Source: Patiria pectinifera (lineage: Eukaryota > Echinodermata > Asteroidea > Valvatida > Asterinidae). From it: a DNA stretch of 64,000 nucleotides. Positions 55,101 to 64,000 of this stretch are shown in pieces; position 1 is the stretch's first letter, and each line of letters starts with the position of its first letter. A model generated the notes under the pieces. The model had not been told where the DNA came from and made no database searches. It was given only the letters and a program-made list of their open reading frames with translations. Both the position numbers and the translations under genes were made by a program. Where the stretch lies: NCBI GenBank assembly GCA_029964075.1, contig CM057142.1, forward strand, positions 37,636,392 through 37,700,391, in the 5' to 3' direction.

Positions 55101-58100
55101 AAAAGGACTGTGCGTGTTCTATGCTATATACTGCCACGTTGAGGCTCAGAAAATAGTACTTTTTTGCAGCTTTTTCGAGAACCGCTCGTCCAAACAACTT
55201 CAAACTTGACACTGCACATTCGGTTGTCCCAAGCAATATACCCGCCGATATTCAACTTCATACGGTGCCCGGTTCTGGAGATAATCGACGTACAGACAGA
55301 CAGACAGACAGACAGAGATTCCTGGAATTATAGTAAGGATATACAACATTTGCTTTTTTGCTGCAATTTTCAGAAATGGATGGATTTGGGGGTAGTATTT
55401 TTTAGCAACTATTGTTACACTGACTTGTTTGAAGATGTGTGTTTGTAGATGCTGGAAAAACCAAGAAAACAATCATGTTCCTGTTGTCTGGTTCCCTGAC
55501 CCTACATAAAATTTAAACGGAGCAATTTATAGACGTCTGGGAATTGTAAGGTCAGGGAACCAGTCTAGCTGGCTTGTTCCCGTTCATAGTTGTGTAATCG
55601 ATTGTAAACAAAATGCACCGCTAACTAAATATGGTAAATTGGGAGCAGTATTTGTAAAAAGCCAGTTTTTTCCAACGCTGGTCGACCGACCAGCATTGGA
55701 AATTGATACAAAAATACCACTTTTCTTGAAAATGTCAGGACACCAGGTGCCACGATTTTACAGTCCAGTAAGAAATTTCATAATACTTTTTTTGTTTTTT
55801 TTTGTTTTGATGTTTGCAAATGTTGTATATTCCCTTTAATGTCTTGTTGCCAGAAGTTCTTCATGTCAGCTACAGAACTGTACCTACTTTTCATTTTTGC
55901 AGACCACATCTGCATACTCGGTTTCCATGGCGATCTCTTGGGGTCCTTGGTAGTACTTCCAAATGGCTTTCCGTCTGTAGCTGTTCTTTGTGACCAATTC
56001 CTCCGACTCTGTTCGATCAAGTTGGTTGACCCGAAACCTGCCCGGGCAGCTGACTGTGATATTCCTGCCATGCGATAATACAAAATAAAAATAACCAAAC
56101 AATTATTGAGAAAAACGTGCAAGTCCCTTCTTCTGAATTCTCATTAACAAAATTATCTATAGAGTATTTTAAGTCTTTATAACCATGAAGAAACTTGAAG
56201 GAATGTTTGCTCTTTCTTTCTTCTTTCTTGAGAATGCTGATGAGGGGCTTGGGAGGGGGAGATGTCCTTTCCTCCAAAATAGACATTATTTATTTTCTAT
56301 GTCCTCAAAAGTGTACTTCACCTTAAACCTGTTACTTATTTTGAAAGTTTAACTCAAGATGACAAGTTGCCAGGGAGGTGCGAATGGGATAATTATTCTC
56401 CATTAACATCCATTCCCAGAAGTTTCTTCTGGTAACTTTAAAGTTCAAATTTCATATATTTAAGTACCACTTTTCAAATATATGAAATCTGAATTTTAAA
56501 GATAACAGAAGAAACTCCTGGGAATGGATGTTAATTGAGTATAATCATGTGCATTAGGTGAACATGCATGAATAGCACCACTGAGAATAATTTTCATCAT
56601 TCAGATGTGTGTATAACAAAAAATCACGTTTCTTTAACTTCCCACTAAAAAAAAACCAAGGGGTTTACCATTTGCGAATAGAATTGAGAACTCCCGTCTT
56701 AAAAAATCCAAGCTATGGGATGACCTGGCAGGTTCTAAATCATCTGTCCTTCTGATGAAAGTTAAAGTAAATATATTTCTCACTGTCTGGCTATAAAACA
56801 AAATCTGGCTATAAAAAGACTGTATTCAAAAACCCATTTTGTTTTTTCATTTTAATCTGTTTTCATGTATACAGACATCATGGCAAATGCAGCCGTGCTG
56901 GGTGGGAATCTTAAGAATGCATAGTGCAATACTTTGATCAAGGGCAATGGGAAACACACAGTTGAAAATCCAGAAGCTGCTGGGAAAAAGGGCAGAGGCT
57001 CGTGAACTTATTTAAAAAAAAAAAATGAAGCTAATTATTTCAAATGTGTTTGAAAGAGAGAATATCTTCAAAAGTATTTAAGTGTGTGTTTGGAGTGGTA
57101 GAGGTTTCTCATGCTTATAAAGCACGAACTAGATTTAATTCTAACATGTTTAAAACCATTTTCTGGTTCATATATATGCATTTCTTTAGAATGTACAATG
57201 TATTTGCAACCACTCCCTGGGAAATAAGCACTACCAAAAAATGAAAGATCTCCCCCAAACTCAATGTCTGAGGGATTTTTAAAAGTACAAAACAATATAC
57301 AAGCTAAAGACGCTTCTTCCAAAGAAACATCAAGTTGCAGCTTCTGTCTGTCAACAACACTTCAGTAGCCCCTGCCTGCCAGATGTTTTTGTGGATATAC
57401 ATTTTCCAGTGGCCTGAGACTTGGTCATGTTTAGGGAAACATAAAGTTCACTGGCACTACTAAAGGTGTTACAGCTGTCTAAAAACAGGAACCATCCTAT
57501 TATAGTTTAGACTTGTTACAGTCCAGCTTGCAGTCTAGTCTCTCCTTCAGAGAATTAAAGGGAAAATACAACATTTGCAAAGATCAAAAAATAAAACCAC
57601 CACATTATTTTAAAATACCTTGCTGGACGGTTAGTGAATGACAGTCTAAAGCATCCTGTAAAATCATGGCACATGGAACACAGTCATTTTCAAGAAAAGT
57701 GGTATTTTTGTATCAATTTCCAACAATGGTCGGCCGACCAGCGTTGAAAAACTCGTTTATTTCAAATGCTGGCCCCAATTAACCATTTTAGTTTGTTGTT
57801 TGCGATCGATTACACACCTCTGAACGGGTACAAGCCAGCTAGACTGGTTCCCTGACCTTACAATTCCCCAACGTCTATAAATTGCTCCGTTTCATTTTAA
57901 ATGGAGTCAGGGAACCAGACACAGAAAAATGATTATTTTTCTTGGTTTTTATAGCATCTACGAACCCAAAACGTAAAAAAAGTCAGTGTAACAATATTTG
58001 CTTTATATTTGCAACCCCCCAAATTCATCCGTTTCTGAAAATTACAGCAAAAGCAAATGATGTATATTCCCTTTAAGACACATAAGGCTTTTTCAGTTTT

Positions 58101-61100
58101 ACAGTTTGTAAAAAGTAGTAAAAAAAAAACTAAACAAGTGCATGAATTCCATGAGATCGGTACTAATATCCACCTTATATACACACAATTATATAGTGGA
58201 TGTCACTGACTGGGAATCAAACCCAAAAAGCTTAAAAGGTAATTAATGTACAACATTTGCTTATTGTGCTGTAAATTTCAGAAATGGTTGAATTTGGGGT
58301 AAGTATTTTACAGCAAATATTGTTACACTGAATGTTGTTTACGAATGTGTAACTAACTGCAAACCTGATGTGTAGCAAATTGCAAACAAATATATGTGGA
58401 CTAACTAAATTTGGTATATTGGGGGCAGTATTTGAAAAAGTAAGTGTTTTTCAACAATGGTCGGACGACCGTCGTTGGAAATTGATACAAAATTTCACTT
58501 TTCTTGAAAACGACAGCTTACCGGGGTGCCATGGTTTCACAGGATGCTTGAGACTGCTATTCACTTACAGTCAAGTAAGGTATTTCATATACTTGCAAAT
58601 TTTATTTTTTATTAATATTAAAGTTTATTACCTTTAAAGGTGGAAAGCTTAAGATAGAGCCATTGACCAACTTAATTGCCAAAACAGATTTCTCCTCTTC
58701 GAGGGGATATATAAGGGCTCGGAGGGGTTTGGTGGCTTGGGGTACAATGTATATGGGACAAATTGAATTTCTTATCACCTGGGTTTAGGCTCTACTGAAC
58801 CTGACAAGTTCAGCTTCAGAGCCGGCAGATTGGGCGCTTAACTCTTAGGGCTGCAGCTATCCGGCTGCCTTGGGGAAAGGGTAATCAGTAACTCAGCAGC
58901 TGGACCATGGATAATTAAGCTCTGAAATCCTTGCAGCACAGAGGAATTAGACACATGTGATGACGTTGAAAGGTGGACTATATAGAGTACGTACTTGTTA
59001 GATTGCTCTGGGACACTGCACTGTATGCAGGGAGTATTAATTGCCGTCATTTTTCTCTTTCTCTGTGATTCCATTCACTACTGGTCACATACTGTGAAGA
59101 CAGGAACAGATCGAGGAACTCGGACAGTTTGGGGTGGGGACAGGGGGGGGGGGTTATAAGGGAGGTCTGACCTTTAGTGCTTATAACCCAGGGTTGGCTT
59201 ATTTTTATGTGTCTGAGCACCGACTTTACGCTGAATGTTTGCGGAAACTAAGCCTCATGTTTTTCAGGATGGGGATCCTAGCTGACCCCCTCCCAGCCCA
59301 ATAAATATGCACTGCATCCCATATCATCTGTGCTTGAGATGACCATTTTTCCTTCCTCCATGAGATCACATATTATCCGAAATACCTACAAATGTTTAGC
59401 ATAAGCAGTACCGGTATGTGCAAATTTCTAACATTTTGCCCCAAGACAAAGACATTTTAGACATTCTAGGGTTCAACATGAATACACCAGGCCAATCAGA
59501 TTAAAAAGAAACGATGATCATTTCATCAGGGCTGTGAGCTCTACAAAATCTCTCACTGTGCTGTCAAGGATGCATCTTCGTGCAGCACACTAAACAAACC
59601 AGCAACTTTTTTAATCACATTCTGTTGTTGTTAACTGAGAAAGATTGCTTTCAAGGCCTCTGGGAAACAGTTTTTTCTTCCATGAATTGGCAGATAAGCA
59701 ATAAAAAGAGGACATAAATATGGTTTTTATTAATCAACTTCTCTGGTCAGCAGGAATACCTTCATTAATGAAGTCCCTGCTGTTATGGCTACTAGTGCCA
59801 TATGTACCCACCGGGGGTGTTGCTGAGCAAGCTTAATACCTGACACTATGTGTCCCTATGCCAGCCAGATGTTTTATATTGACCATGAAACTGATGGTGT
59901 ATTTGTGCATTTGAGTTCAGAGGGACCAGCATACATATGCGCAAATTGTAACAAGAATGACATGGCCCAGTTTTGAACCCTGATTTTCTTCTTCTTCTTT
60001 TTTGGATCTGGGGTTTTGAAGAACTACATGCCACTGTCAAGATACAGATAAATTTATTATTCAGTCAGAATAGCCCAAGTTTCAACCCAAGAGAAATGTA
60101 TCAAAAGAATTTACTTTTGAGAAAGATTGTTTCCAGTTAGCAACAGTTTATCATTCCACGTGTGACATGCATGCACCTTATAGGGATCAAATAGAAATGT
60201 GTTGAAAGGGGGCTGCTGGTTGAACCCCCCCCCCCCTCCTATAAAAGAAAGACATCAATTTATTCATTTATAAATGTGTTCCTATTTTTTATAAGTTCAT
60301 TTACTCATATTCTTGCCCATTTGCCTATTTGTCAATTAGTTCAAATGCTCATTTTCCTTATTTTCATCCATTTAGTTGTTACATTTCTATATTTGTTCAG
60401 TTTCACATTCATTCATTTTGTTCATCCAGTTATTCACTTGCTCATTAAGTCATTTGTTCATTTTTACATTTGTTCACTTGTCAATTACGTGTAATCCCTT
60501 GTTCATTTTTTTCATTAGATGACAGGTTCATCAGTTCATTTAAGTGCTGATTAGGCCCCCCAAAAAAGTCTCCGGTTTCTGGTATGGAGCTTGCCAAGGC
60601 GTGCGACGCAATTTTTACTGATTTTTTGCTTCAAATGTCGGCTGATGACTGCAAATGGTGCCCGACTAAACTTAGTGCAAATATATGGGAGTCCAAAGAT
60701 TTTAAAAAAGCTTATCTTGACCATAACCAAATCTAAAAACACGTTTAAATTGTGCAGCAGCAGGATTCCAGTCAAACCAGTGAGTTTGGCGGTTTTGAGA
60801 CATCATCTTTCATTAAAAAAACATTTTTTTTTTGCTTTTTGCCAACGCATGGGCGCCAGCGGCGTAGACCAGAAACCGGAGACTTTTTTTTTGTGGCCTT
60901 ATGCTCATATGTTCATTTATCAGTTGTGCATCATATGTGTTCCCAAATGGATCTCTCCAAATATTCCTGAAGTAACTGCCCTACCTTGTTGTGGTCTATA
61001 GAATACCCGCTTGCACACAGTACAAACGTCTATGATACGCGTGCAGATCCGACAATTATTTATGCAATACAGCACTACGTCTTGACCTTCAAATTCTGAC

Positions 61101-61515
61101 CATTCTGTGGGCACCTTCTATCGGGTCTTCAGAAACTTTGTTGTATCATAAAAGCATGGCAGCAAATTGACCAATGAGCAGCTTAGTTCAGATTTCTGCA
61201 CGAAAAGACATCACAATCTCTAAAGTTGACTCCGATTGGCTGGCGCAGGTTACTGCATTGCTCACATTATCAGACCTGTTCGCGGAGATATCGTGCAGGC
61301 TCCGTTGACAGATGATACTCAGACTAACCTTGTTGCAGGATTGAATGACGAGAAAGAAGGGACCATATTGCACTCCCATCCTATCTGATCCGGGCACATC
61401 TTATCTGGAGCCTTCAGGTTGGGCAACTGACAGACACTGTCACTCCTTGGTCCCATCTCATCCAAAAATAGCCTGTCGGTCATGTTCTGCAGCAACCCAA
61501 ACCAACGCTTTTCAG
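40047..61515 (-). CDS. DUF229 (PF02995) protein, alkaline phosphatase/sulfatase-like fold (12 exons, 5' end missing)
   Basis: Twelve exons join in phase into about 641 residues ending at TGA. DUF229 proteins are metazoan, membrane-anchored or secreted members of the alkaline phosphatase/sulfatase superfamily with no settled substrate. Landmarks in order: N-terminal Cys-rich segment (CQLPNLKAPDKMCPDQIGWE); Cys-containing strand ITVSCPGRF; the nucleophile-region motif VLDSTSRAQAHR...LPKTMALLK (about 50,700-50,755); FFFNRLNSISG...LTPLFSG; IEEWIWQYAAQRGYLTSYGVD; HEHILNYTRDF; NAGH; metal-site motif FILGDHG (about 43,280-43,299); LREHPDIMENLVDNQQR; LLHYPYMDE; RSCEQATIPAWTCVC; and a C-terminal FCVC. 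The start, and any signal anchor, should lie right of 61,515. Function beyond the fold is not inferred. Confidence 0.9.
41011..41310 (-). CDS. DUF229 gene, eleventh exon (100 codons)
   Basis: Encodes KLPEPHWTRRHTSMVRKTLR, SCMDLHLRRILNVLVNENKD, RRYVYHVTFQTIEEDTVWSV and IMDSDMDIKL, the C-terminal beta domain. Acceptor AATGTCAG, donor GTTAGT. Confidence 0.9.
41878..42435. mobile_element. TTAA palindrome-core MITE, related subfamily (copy 6)
   Basis: Ends TTAAAGCTACAGTCCATCAT and ATGATGGACTATATCTTTAA. The core TTTCCAACGGTGCGCCTGCA continues as CCGTTGGAAA at 42,037-42,066. The termini differ from copies 1-5 but the layout, TTAA flanks and CCAACG...CGTTGG core are shared. Confidence 0.8.
42486..42662 (-). 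CDS. DUF229 gene, tenth exon
   Basis: Encodes VHADLHFSMKSLLHYPYMDE and EVIPKQRSCEQATIPAWTCV, CGFMQ. The acceptor TTTGTAAAAG restores the family's D-x-H-x-x-x-x-x-L-L segment; an internal TTTCAG would lose it. Donor GTAATG. Confidence 0.9.
43135..43299 (-). CDS. DUF229 gene, ninth exon (GDHG motif)
   Basis: Encodes FILGDHGKPLHKDPSHLGSY, YETLLPFFSILMPTWLLREH and PDIMENLVDNQQRFM. G-D-H-G is the metal-binding motif of the fold. The acceptor is CCTAG before TTC; a nearer TTTTAG would shift the frame. Confidence 0.93.
43340..43435. repeat. Degenerate GGTT/TTGGT simple repeat
   Basis: GGTTGGTTGGTTAATTGG and later TTGGTAAGTCATTTGGTAAG, an imperfect short-period array. Confidence 0.6.
43656..43798. 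mobile_element. CAGGCATGCAAC MITE, copy 3
   Basis: CAGGCATACAACTTTTCCTC to CCCAGTTGCATGCCTTG; internal CTGTACAAAGTCTTGG as in copy 2. Confidence 0.75.
43846..43933 (-). CDS. DUF229 gene, eighth exon
   Basis: Encodes RETESGNQVDAELATFLEGV and LQTNKNIVV, leading into the GDHG strand of the next exon. Acceptor TCCACTAG, donor GTAAGT. Confidence 0.88.
44497..44633 (-). CDS. DUF229 gene, seventh exon
   Basis: Encodes VRPNVLSGLCDGNHMLHEHI, LNYTRDFLTHPYPAKWAALD and LNAGH. The terminal His corresponds to the family's S-H-D region. Acceptor GGTTGTAG, donor GTAGCC. Confidence 0.88.
44825..45000. repeat. Iterated CTCCCTGATTATGG motif
   Basis: At least four variants of TCCCTGAT(T/A)-N-TGG-AACTTTTTCC at irregular spacing. 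A similar TTCCTGATTT phrase occurs at 34.17 kb. Likely a decayed repeat. Confidence 0.5.
45231..45252. repeat. (GTCA)n microsatellite
   Basis: Five exact GTCA units preceded by imperfect ones. Confidence 0.75.
46237..46305 (-). CDS. DUF229 gene, sixth exon
   Basis: A 23-codon exon encoding ACHYRPPVMPHVEHGWQKRE and NEQ, in the place of the family's D-H-Y-x-R-P segment. Acceptor TTTTCAAG, donor GTAAAA. Confidence 0.82.
46480..46594 (-). CDS. DUF229 gene, fifth exon
   Basis: Encodes YAKDIEEWIWQYAAQRGYLT and SYGVDNNSGMMGTRTHCK; W-x(7)-G-Y-x-T-x-x-x-x-D is a family motif. Donor GTACAT. Confidence 0.9.
47011..47947. repeat. ~940-bp repeat with TATCAAGCCCGC ends
   Basis: Left TATCAAGCCCGCGGGAAC and right GTTCCAGCGGGCTTGATAT are inverted. 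A CAGCACCCCCT...GGCAAAAATGTGTTCCAGC block near the left end recurs directly at the right end (47,906). CAGCACACCC/GGGGTGCTG pairs add a small hairpin at 47,040-47,095. Confidence 0.62.
48177..48330 (-). CDS. DUF229 gene, fourth exon
   Basis: Encodes ISQSGQGTPSHQSFFFNRLN, SISGSTALNLTPLFSGQLYQ and DIDMSKVAKG, matching the family's F-N-x-(5)-T-x-N-x-x-P-L-x-x-G segment. Acceptor CTCTCAG, donor GTGAGT. Confidence 0.9.
48750..48830 (-). tRNA. tRNA-like sequence (pseudo or SINE head)
   Basis: On the minus strand, GGATAGCTCAGTTGGTAGAG (box A with a good D arm) and CAGGTTCAAACCCACTCC (box B). The acceptor arm pairs at about six of seven positions, but the anticodon arm does not fold properly. Lies in a DUF229-gene intron, co-oriented. 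Confidence 0.5.
49396..49685. repeat. Dispersed repeat with GGAGGTTATGTTTTC start
   Basis: TCTGCCGAGGAGGTTATGTT, GTTGGTTGGTTGGTTTGTCTG, ATAACTCAAAAAGTTACG, GATCCGGATCTGGGTCTGG, ending CTTGGCGGAGGTTTGCGCTC. I know this phrase set as a widespread metazoan repeat; the class is not settled from sequence alone. Confidence 0.6.
49989..50071. repeat. 61-bp hairpin bracketed by 11-bp direct repeats
   Basis: TAACCCCCTCC occurs at 49,989-49,999 and 50,061-50,071. Between them the 23-base arms TAGCTTGAGAAACTCCAGCT(CCA) and its inverse pair at 21 of 23 positions around a 15-base loop. Pre-miRNA-like size and geometry. Confidence 0.8.
50661..50887 (-). CDS. DUF229 gene, third exon (LDSTSR motif)
   Basis: Encodes MQDLHNYHTQFVPKPAADRE, KPAWRPLSVLTVVLDSTSRA and CGLPKTMALLKRYYQGYFS. 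The D-S-x-S-R...P-K-T pattern is diagnostic of DUF229. Acceptor GCACAG, donor GTAAGA. Confidence 0.92.
51305..51334. repeat. (CAGA)n microsatellite
   Basis: AACAGACAGACAGATAGACAGACAT, short and imperfect. Confidence 0.65.
53045..53305. repeat. Dispersed repeat beginning (AAT)n GGCAATTTATAACGCGCC
   Basis: AATAATAATAATATAATAAT, then CGGCAATTTATAACGCGCCG and AGGTCTTCAGGGCCACTTTA, ending GGGTAGTTTGTTCCAAAGAT. A familiar marine-invertebrate repeat; class unknown. Confidence 0.55.
53455..53492. repeat. 19-bp tandem duplication
   Basis: AAAAGCTACAGCCAACCAA occurs twice head to tail. Confidence 0.75.
54793..54860. repeat. 33-bp tandem duplication
   Basis: GGCCAGTTGAAAATGTGCCT... and GGGCAAGTTGAAAATGTACC..., both continuing TGTTCGG(G/A)AGGGGCAA. 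Confidence 0.75.
55292..55317. repeat. (CAGA)n microsatellite next to a MITE
   Basis: Six CAGA units end a TTCTGGAGATAATCGACGTA phrase; a TTAA MITE starts 17 bp later. Confidence 0.8.
55334..55839 (+). mobile_element. TTAA palindrome-core MITE, copy 3
   Basis: The left end GTAAGGATATACAACATTTG has lost its TTAA; the right end TTGTATATTCCCTTTAA is intact. Core GGTCGACCGACC at 55,669-55,701. It ends 49 bp from a DUF229 exon, on its downstream side. Confidence 0.83.
55888..56064 (-). CDS. DUF229 gene, second exon seen
   Basis: Encodes NITVSCPGRFRVNQLDRTES, KNSYRRKAIWKYYQGPQEIA and METEYADVVCKNE. Acceptor GCATGGCAG; donor GTAGGT is weak but keeps phase with the next exon. Confidence 0.85.
56391..56546. 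repeat. 156-bp hairpin in a DUF229-gene intron
   Basis: CATTAACATCCATTCCCAGA then AGTTTCTTCTGGTAACTTTA pairs with TAAAGATAACAGAAGAAACT then CCTGGGAATGGATGTTAAT, around AAATATATGAAA/TTTCATATATTT and a loop of roughly 15 bases. Confidence 0.8.
57555..58076 (-). mobile_element. TTAA palindrome-core MITE, copy 4
   Basis: TTAAAGGGAAAATACAACAT to GATGTATATTCCCTTTAA, core GGTCGGCCGACC at 57,719-57,748; same orientation as copy 1. Confidence 0.87.
58232..58637 (+). mobile_element. TTAA palindrome-core MITE, copy 5 (shortened, older)
   Basis: TTAAAAGGTAATTAATGTAC to TTTATTACCTTTAA, core GGTCGGACGACC at 58,450-58,480. About 115 bp shorter than the others and more diverged, with its own TTAA flanks. 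Confidence 0.8.
59100..60250. other. Intronic stretch, nothing recognised
   Basis: Between the TTAA MITEs and the exon at 61.3 kb. Poly-G runs (59,140) and poly-C (60,225) only; a short CAGCAGG...CCTGCTG foldback at 59,750-59,784 is too weak to classify. Confidence 0.5.
60255..60535. repeat. Degenerate TTCATTTGTTCA short-period repeat
   Basis: A T-rich strand in which TTCATTT, TTCATTCA, GTTCA and CATTTGTTCA recur at 8-14-base intervals for about 280 bp. Any encoded protein would be a low-complexity artefact. Confidence 0.7.
60554..60898. mobile_element. Harbinger-like MITE (345 bp, TTA duplication)
   Basis: TTA flanks both ends. Left GGCCCCCCAAAAAAGTCTCC then GGTTTCTGGT; right ACCAGAAACCGGAGACTTTT ending GGCC. 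Same logic as the element at 28.12 kb, with a different subterminal sequence. Confidence 0.82.
61029..61245 (+). repeat. Second copy of the 6.55-kb dispersed repeat
   Basis: GTCTATGATACGCGTGCAGA to CTCCGATTGGCTGGCGC, aligned with 6,548-6,750 at about 70%. It ends 84 bp from the DUF229 exon at 61,329. Confidence 0.7.
61329..61515 (-). CDS. DUF229 gene, first exon seen
   Basis: Encodes EKRWFGLLQNMTDRLFLDEM, SVCQLPNLKAPDKMCPDQIG and WECNMVPSFSSFNPAT. The acceptor TCTTTCAG follows a long T-rich tract, so an upstream exon exists. Donor GTTAGT. Confidence 0.85.
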
Positions 61516-64000
61516 CTGAAAGACATAAAAAAATAATAACATTTAATCTATAACGAGGGTAGGAGGGGGAAGTTTTGATGGGGAGGGGGAGGGGGGTCTG
61601 ATGACTAGGGTCGATTATGCTGCAAACAAAGTGCGTGGTCATTACAGTAAGATCTCACTCTCTAAGTTACACAGGCTGTGCTGGAATATGCTTATAGAAT
61701 TCTCCCCCTATCCCATCTGTTTACCAGTAAGTGGGGTTATATTTGATCCGTAAGCAGAAAAAAAAACATAAGTCAGACTGGGGTTGATGCTACGCTGCAA
61801 ACATAGCAAGTACATGGTCATTTCATGAATGACTATGGTTCACATCTCACTCTGTCAATGTCACTTACACTAGGCAGTGCCAGTTTCCTTATGAGGTCGA
61901 ATACTCTCCCTTTTACCCTACGTAAAATTTACAAACTCATATTATCTAGAAAAGGTACCGGTATGACAGCAGTATAGCACCAATATAAAGGTCCTTTTTT
62001 TTTTTTAATATGATTTGATAGAAACGTGGAGAAAGAAAATAGAACAAGTAAATGTTATTGATGTTTGAAAGAGGCACTTCTTAGATTGCTCATTTTAAGA
62101 TAAAAAAACAACTTGGTAACTTTGAAATTAATTTTTAAACAAAGTTGGTACTGAACAGCAGTGCTCACGACTACAAGCTCAAGTACAGGACAAAGATTAC
62201 ACAGACTGTAAGACAGATTCATTGGAGCTGGAAATACCACTTGCATGCCAGTACGGTACATGTATGTCATTAGAACATACTTGATCCAATTATTAGCAGA
62301 TGACTGAGTAGTTCAAGACTTCAAGTGATTTCTTACGAGCAGCAATTCTCATCTTTGCCATATAGGAACTTCCAGCCTTATAAGGGGCCTAATTCACCAC
62401 TGCACACTAGCAACGACTGTACATCTCTAAAGGCATATAGGATCAGTTGCATTTATCCAAAAAAGGAACCTATACCAATTTTTTTTTCAAAGAGCTTACT
62501 TGGATTAAAGATCGCACTGGTACTGTCAATTATTCCTTCCAGCTTGCTGTCATTTAGAAGTAAAAGAAGCAATGTAGGTGTTTTCCAACGATCAGTCATT
62601 CAAAAAAATTTAGAATAAAAAAACAGTGATACTGACGATCTAGTGGCAAAATTATGCGTGTTAATTGTGCAAGGGGTTTAAGTGTTTTCGAAAAGTGTAA
62701 TATCCTCCAAGCTGAAACTTCAACAGGTATAGATTTTGAACATTCTTTTTTGGATTTTGCGTGGTGTTTTGCATACGAACAAAAAGCATGGAAAGCAGAT
62801 GATCCTAAATGCCTCAACAGTTCCCACTGGCCAGAACAGGCAGTTTGTTGAACACACAGCCCCAGGGTCGAAAGAGCCAAGAGTTTGGTATAAAGACTAA
62901 GAATCTCTGTAGGGCTTCACAAGTTGAGAACATCTTTGTTCTCATCTCAGCGGTTCTGCAAACATCACTGAGCCTGTAAATGCTGTCTCTTTCATAAGCT
63001 GAGGGATGAGGGCCAGTTTGAACATGTAAGGATTCATTGTTTGACGGAATTTTTAAACTGTGATTGGTTTCTCAAGTACCATTGCCTGAGGTACTATCAA
63101 GCAAATCCTTCCTCAACAATTCTGTCACATACCTATTGTATCTTAATCACCCACCCCAATCAACATGTATAGTAAAGTTTGCAGACTGATGAGGATAACA
63201 TGAAAATGCACATGAACTGACAGTAGGTGTACCTACATGTATAGCGATCACAGTGGAACTAATTAGTCCTCTTTAAAATGATGCTACCAGAATCTGAATG
63301 TAATTTTAAGGCCCTCGACTAATTGAGCCAAATAGCGTGTTTCTATCTCTTGCATAAATCAGTATGGGCTCATAACATATAGGCAAAGAAGTTCTTAATA
63401 TAAAATGAACACATTTCTGTTTATTCCGACAATTGTAATAGTTGAAGCATAAATGATTATTATCATAAGGCCTATGGTTTATTTCCCATCTCATTTAGTA
63501 GACCATAGGCTAAATTGCACGATGGATTACAATTATACCATAAAAACATATTAATTTAAAAGTATTGTTTACTTCAACTATTTAATTTAAAAAAAAAAAC
63601 ATTGAAAAGGTTAAATGAATTTTTTTGAAATTGCTCATTGAAAACCCAAATTCACCCCGTGACACAAAACACAATCACGTAATCACTGACACCATGATGG
63701 AGGAATAGTTAGTTCCTGGAGGAAGGAATACTGCAGGAAAGAGTAGGCCTACAGTAACAGCGCACCATGTCAGCCAAAAGTTCATCACATTTATATTACG
63801 ACTTGAGTCAATCTCGAGTCAATCACAAACCAATCATGTTAAATCACCACGTTACATGAATGCTTTGTCACTTTTATATGGACAGCTTCAAGACAGATTG
63901 ACTCATGACTGACTTGTGCTTGTGATAACTTGTGGTGTCTCAACACCATAAAAGCGTATTGTCAATACTTCATTTTCCTAGCTGTATTCCAGTTTTTTGA
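61516..64000. other. Upstream intron of the DUF229 gene, no exon recognised
   Basis: The first seen exon has a strong acceptor in split-codon phase, so coding sequence must lie upstream, but I could not identify a signal-anchor exon here. An ACTTGTGATTGACT/GAGTCAATC-rich repeat fragment (63,795-63,945) resembles phrases at 7.92 and 48.53 kb. Confidence 0.5.

Noticed and set aside
60276-60494. 72-codon Phe/His/Leu-rich frame
   Set aside because: Translation of the TTCATTTGTTCA short-period repeat.
60591-61001. Open frame of 136 codons on the plus strand
   Set aside because: It runs through the Harbinger-like MITE and into a dispersed repeat, with no recognisable domain.
62596-62880. Minus-strand open frame of 94 codons as a DUF229 5' exon
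   Set aside because: No hydrophobic anchor, no suitable donor in the needed split-codon phase, and no similarity to the family.

Overview
This is a eukaryotic, intron-rich, AT-leaning window, most likely from a marine invertebrate deuterostome and probably an echinoderm. The clues are three metazoan genes with about 0.4-8 kb introns, the many TACATG/GTACATGT and AGGCCTA runs typical of echinoderm DNA, a DIRS-type retrotransposon, and a dense load of short inverted-repeat elements. No bacterial-style operon or CRISPR array is present. The species is an inference.

Layout. (1) 7,339-14,008, minus strand: six exons of the RNA polymerase III subunit RPC6/RPC39 (POLR3F). The C-terminal third, which carries the Fe-S cysteines in this family, was not found and should lie left of the window. 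(2) 14,009-15,358: short divergent promoter region. (3) 15,359-34,676, plus strand: a complete 11-exon KAT5/Tip60 lysine acetyltransferase of 509 residues, with chromo-barrel, C2HC zinc finger and MYST catalytic core all intact. (4) 34,677-40,046: convergent intergenic DNA. (5) 40,047-61,515, minus strand: twelve exons of a DUF229 (alkaline-phosphatase/sulfatase-like fold) protein. Every junction is in phase and the stop is in the window, but the 5' exon(s) with the start and any signal anchor are missing. (6) 61,516-64,000: probably the upstream intron of that gene, with no recognised coding sequence.

The introns are filled with mobile DNA. KAT5 intron 3 holds a young ~5 kb DIRS-like element on the minus strand, inserted inside an older repeat, and a 1.85 kb CAG-ended DNA transposon inserted inside a second copy of that same repeat. 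Several families of TTAA-flanked miniature elements recur through the window. One has six copies, each with a GC-rich palindrome at its exact middle, and the ends of three TTAA-type elements sit 9-51 bp upstream of KAT5 exons. Other identifiable elements are two Harbinger-like MITEs with TTA duplications, a TA-flanked mariner-like MITE, a GGGCCC MITE with a 5-bp duplication, hAT-like MITEs, tRNA-derived SINEs and several near-perfect hairpins.

Functionally the two housekeeping genes, POLR3F (Pol III transcription) and KAT5 (chromatin acetylation, DNA repair), share a divergent promoter. The DUF229 gene is a separate, convergently oriented neighbour of unknown function. The most unusual observations are: a GC-AG intron in POLR3F; an element whose target-site duplication contains the POLR3F exon 1 splice donor; the palindrome-cored TTAA family; and a 61-bp, pre-miRNA-sized hairpin bracketed by 11-bp direct repeats.
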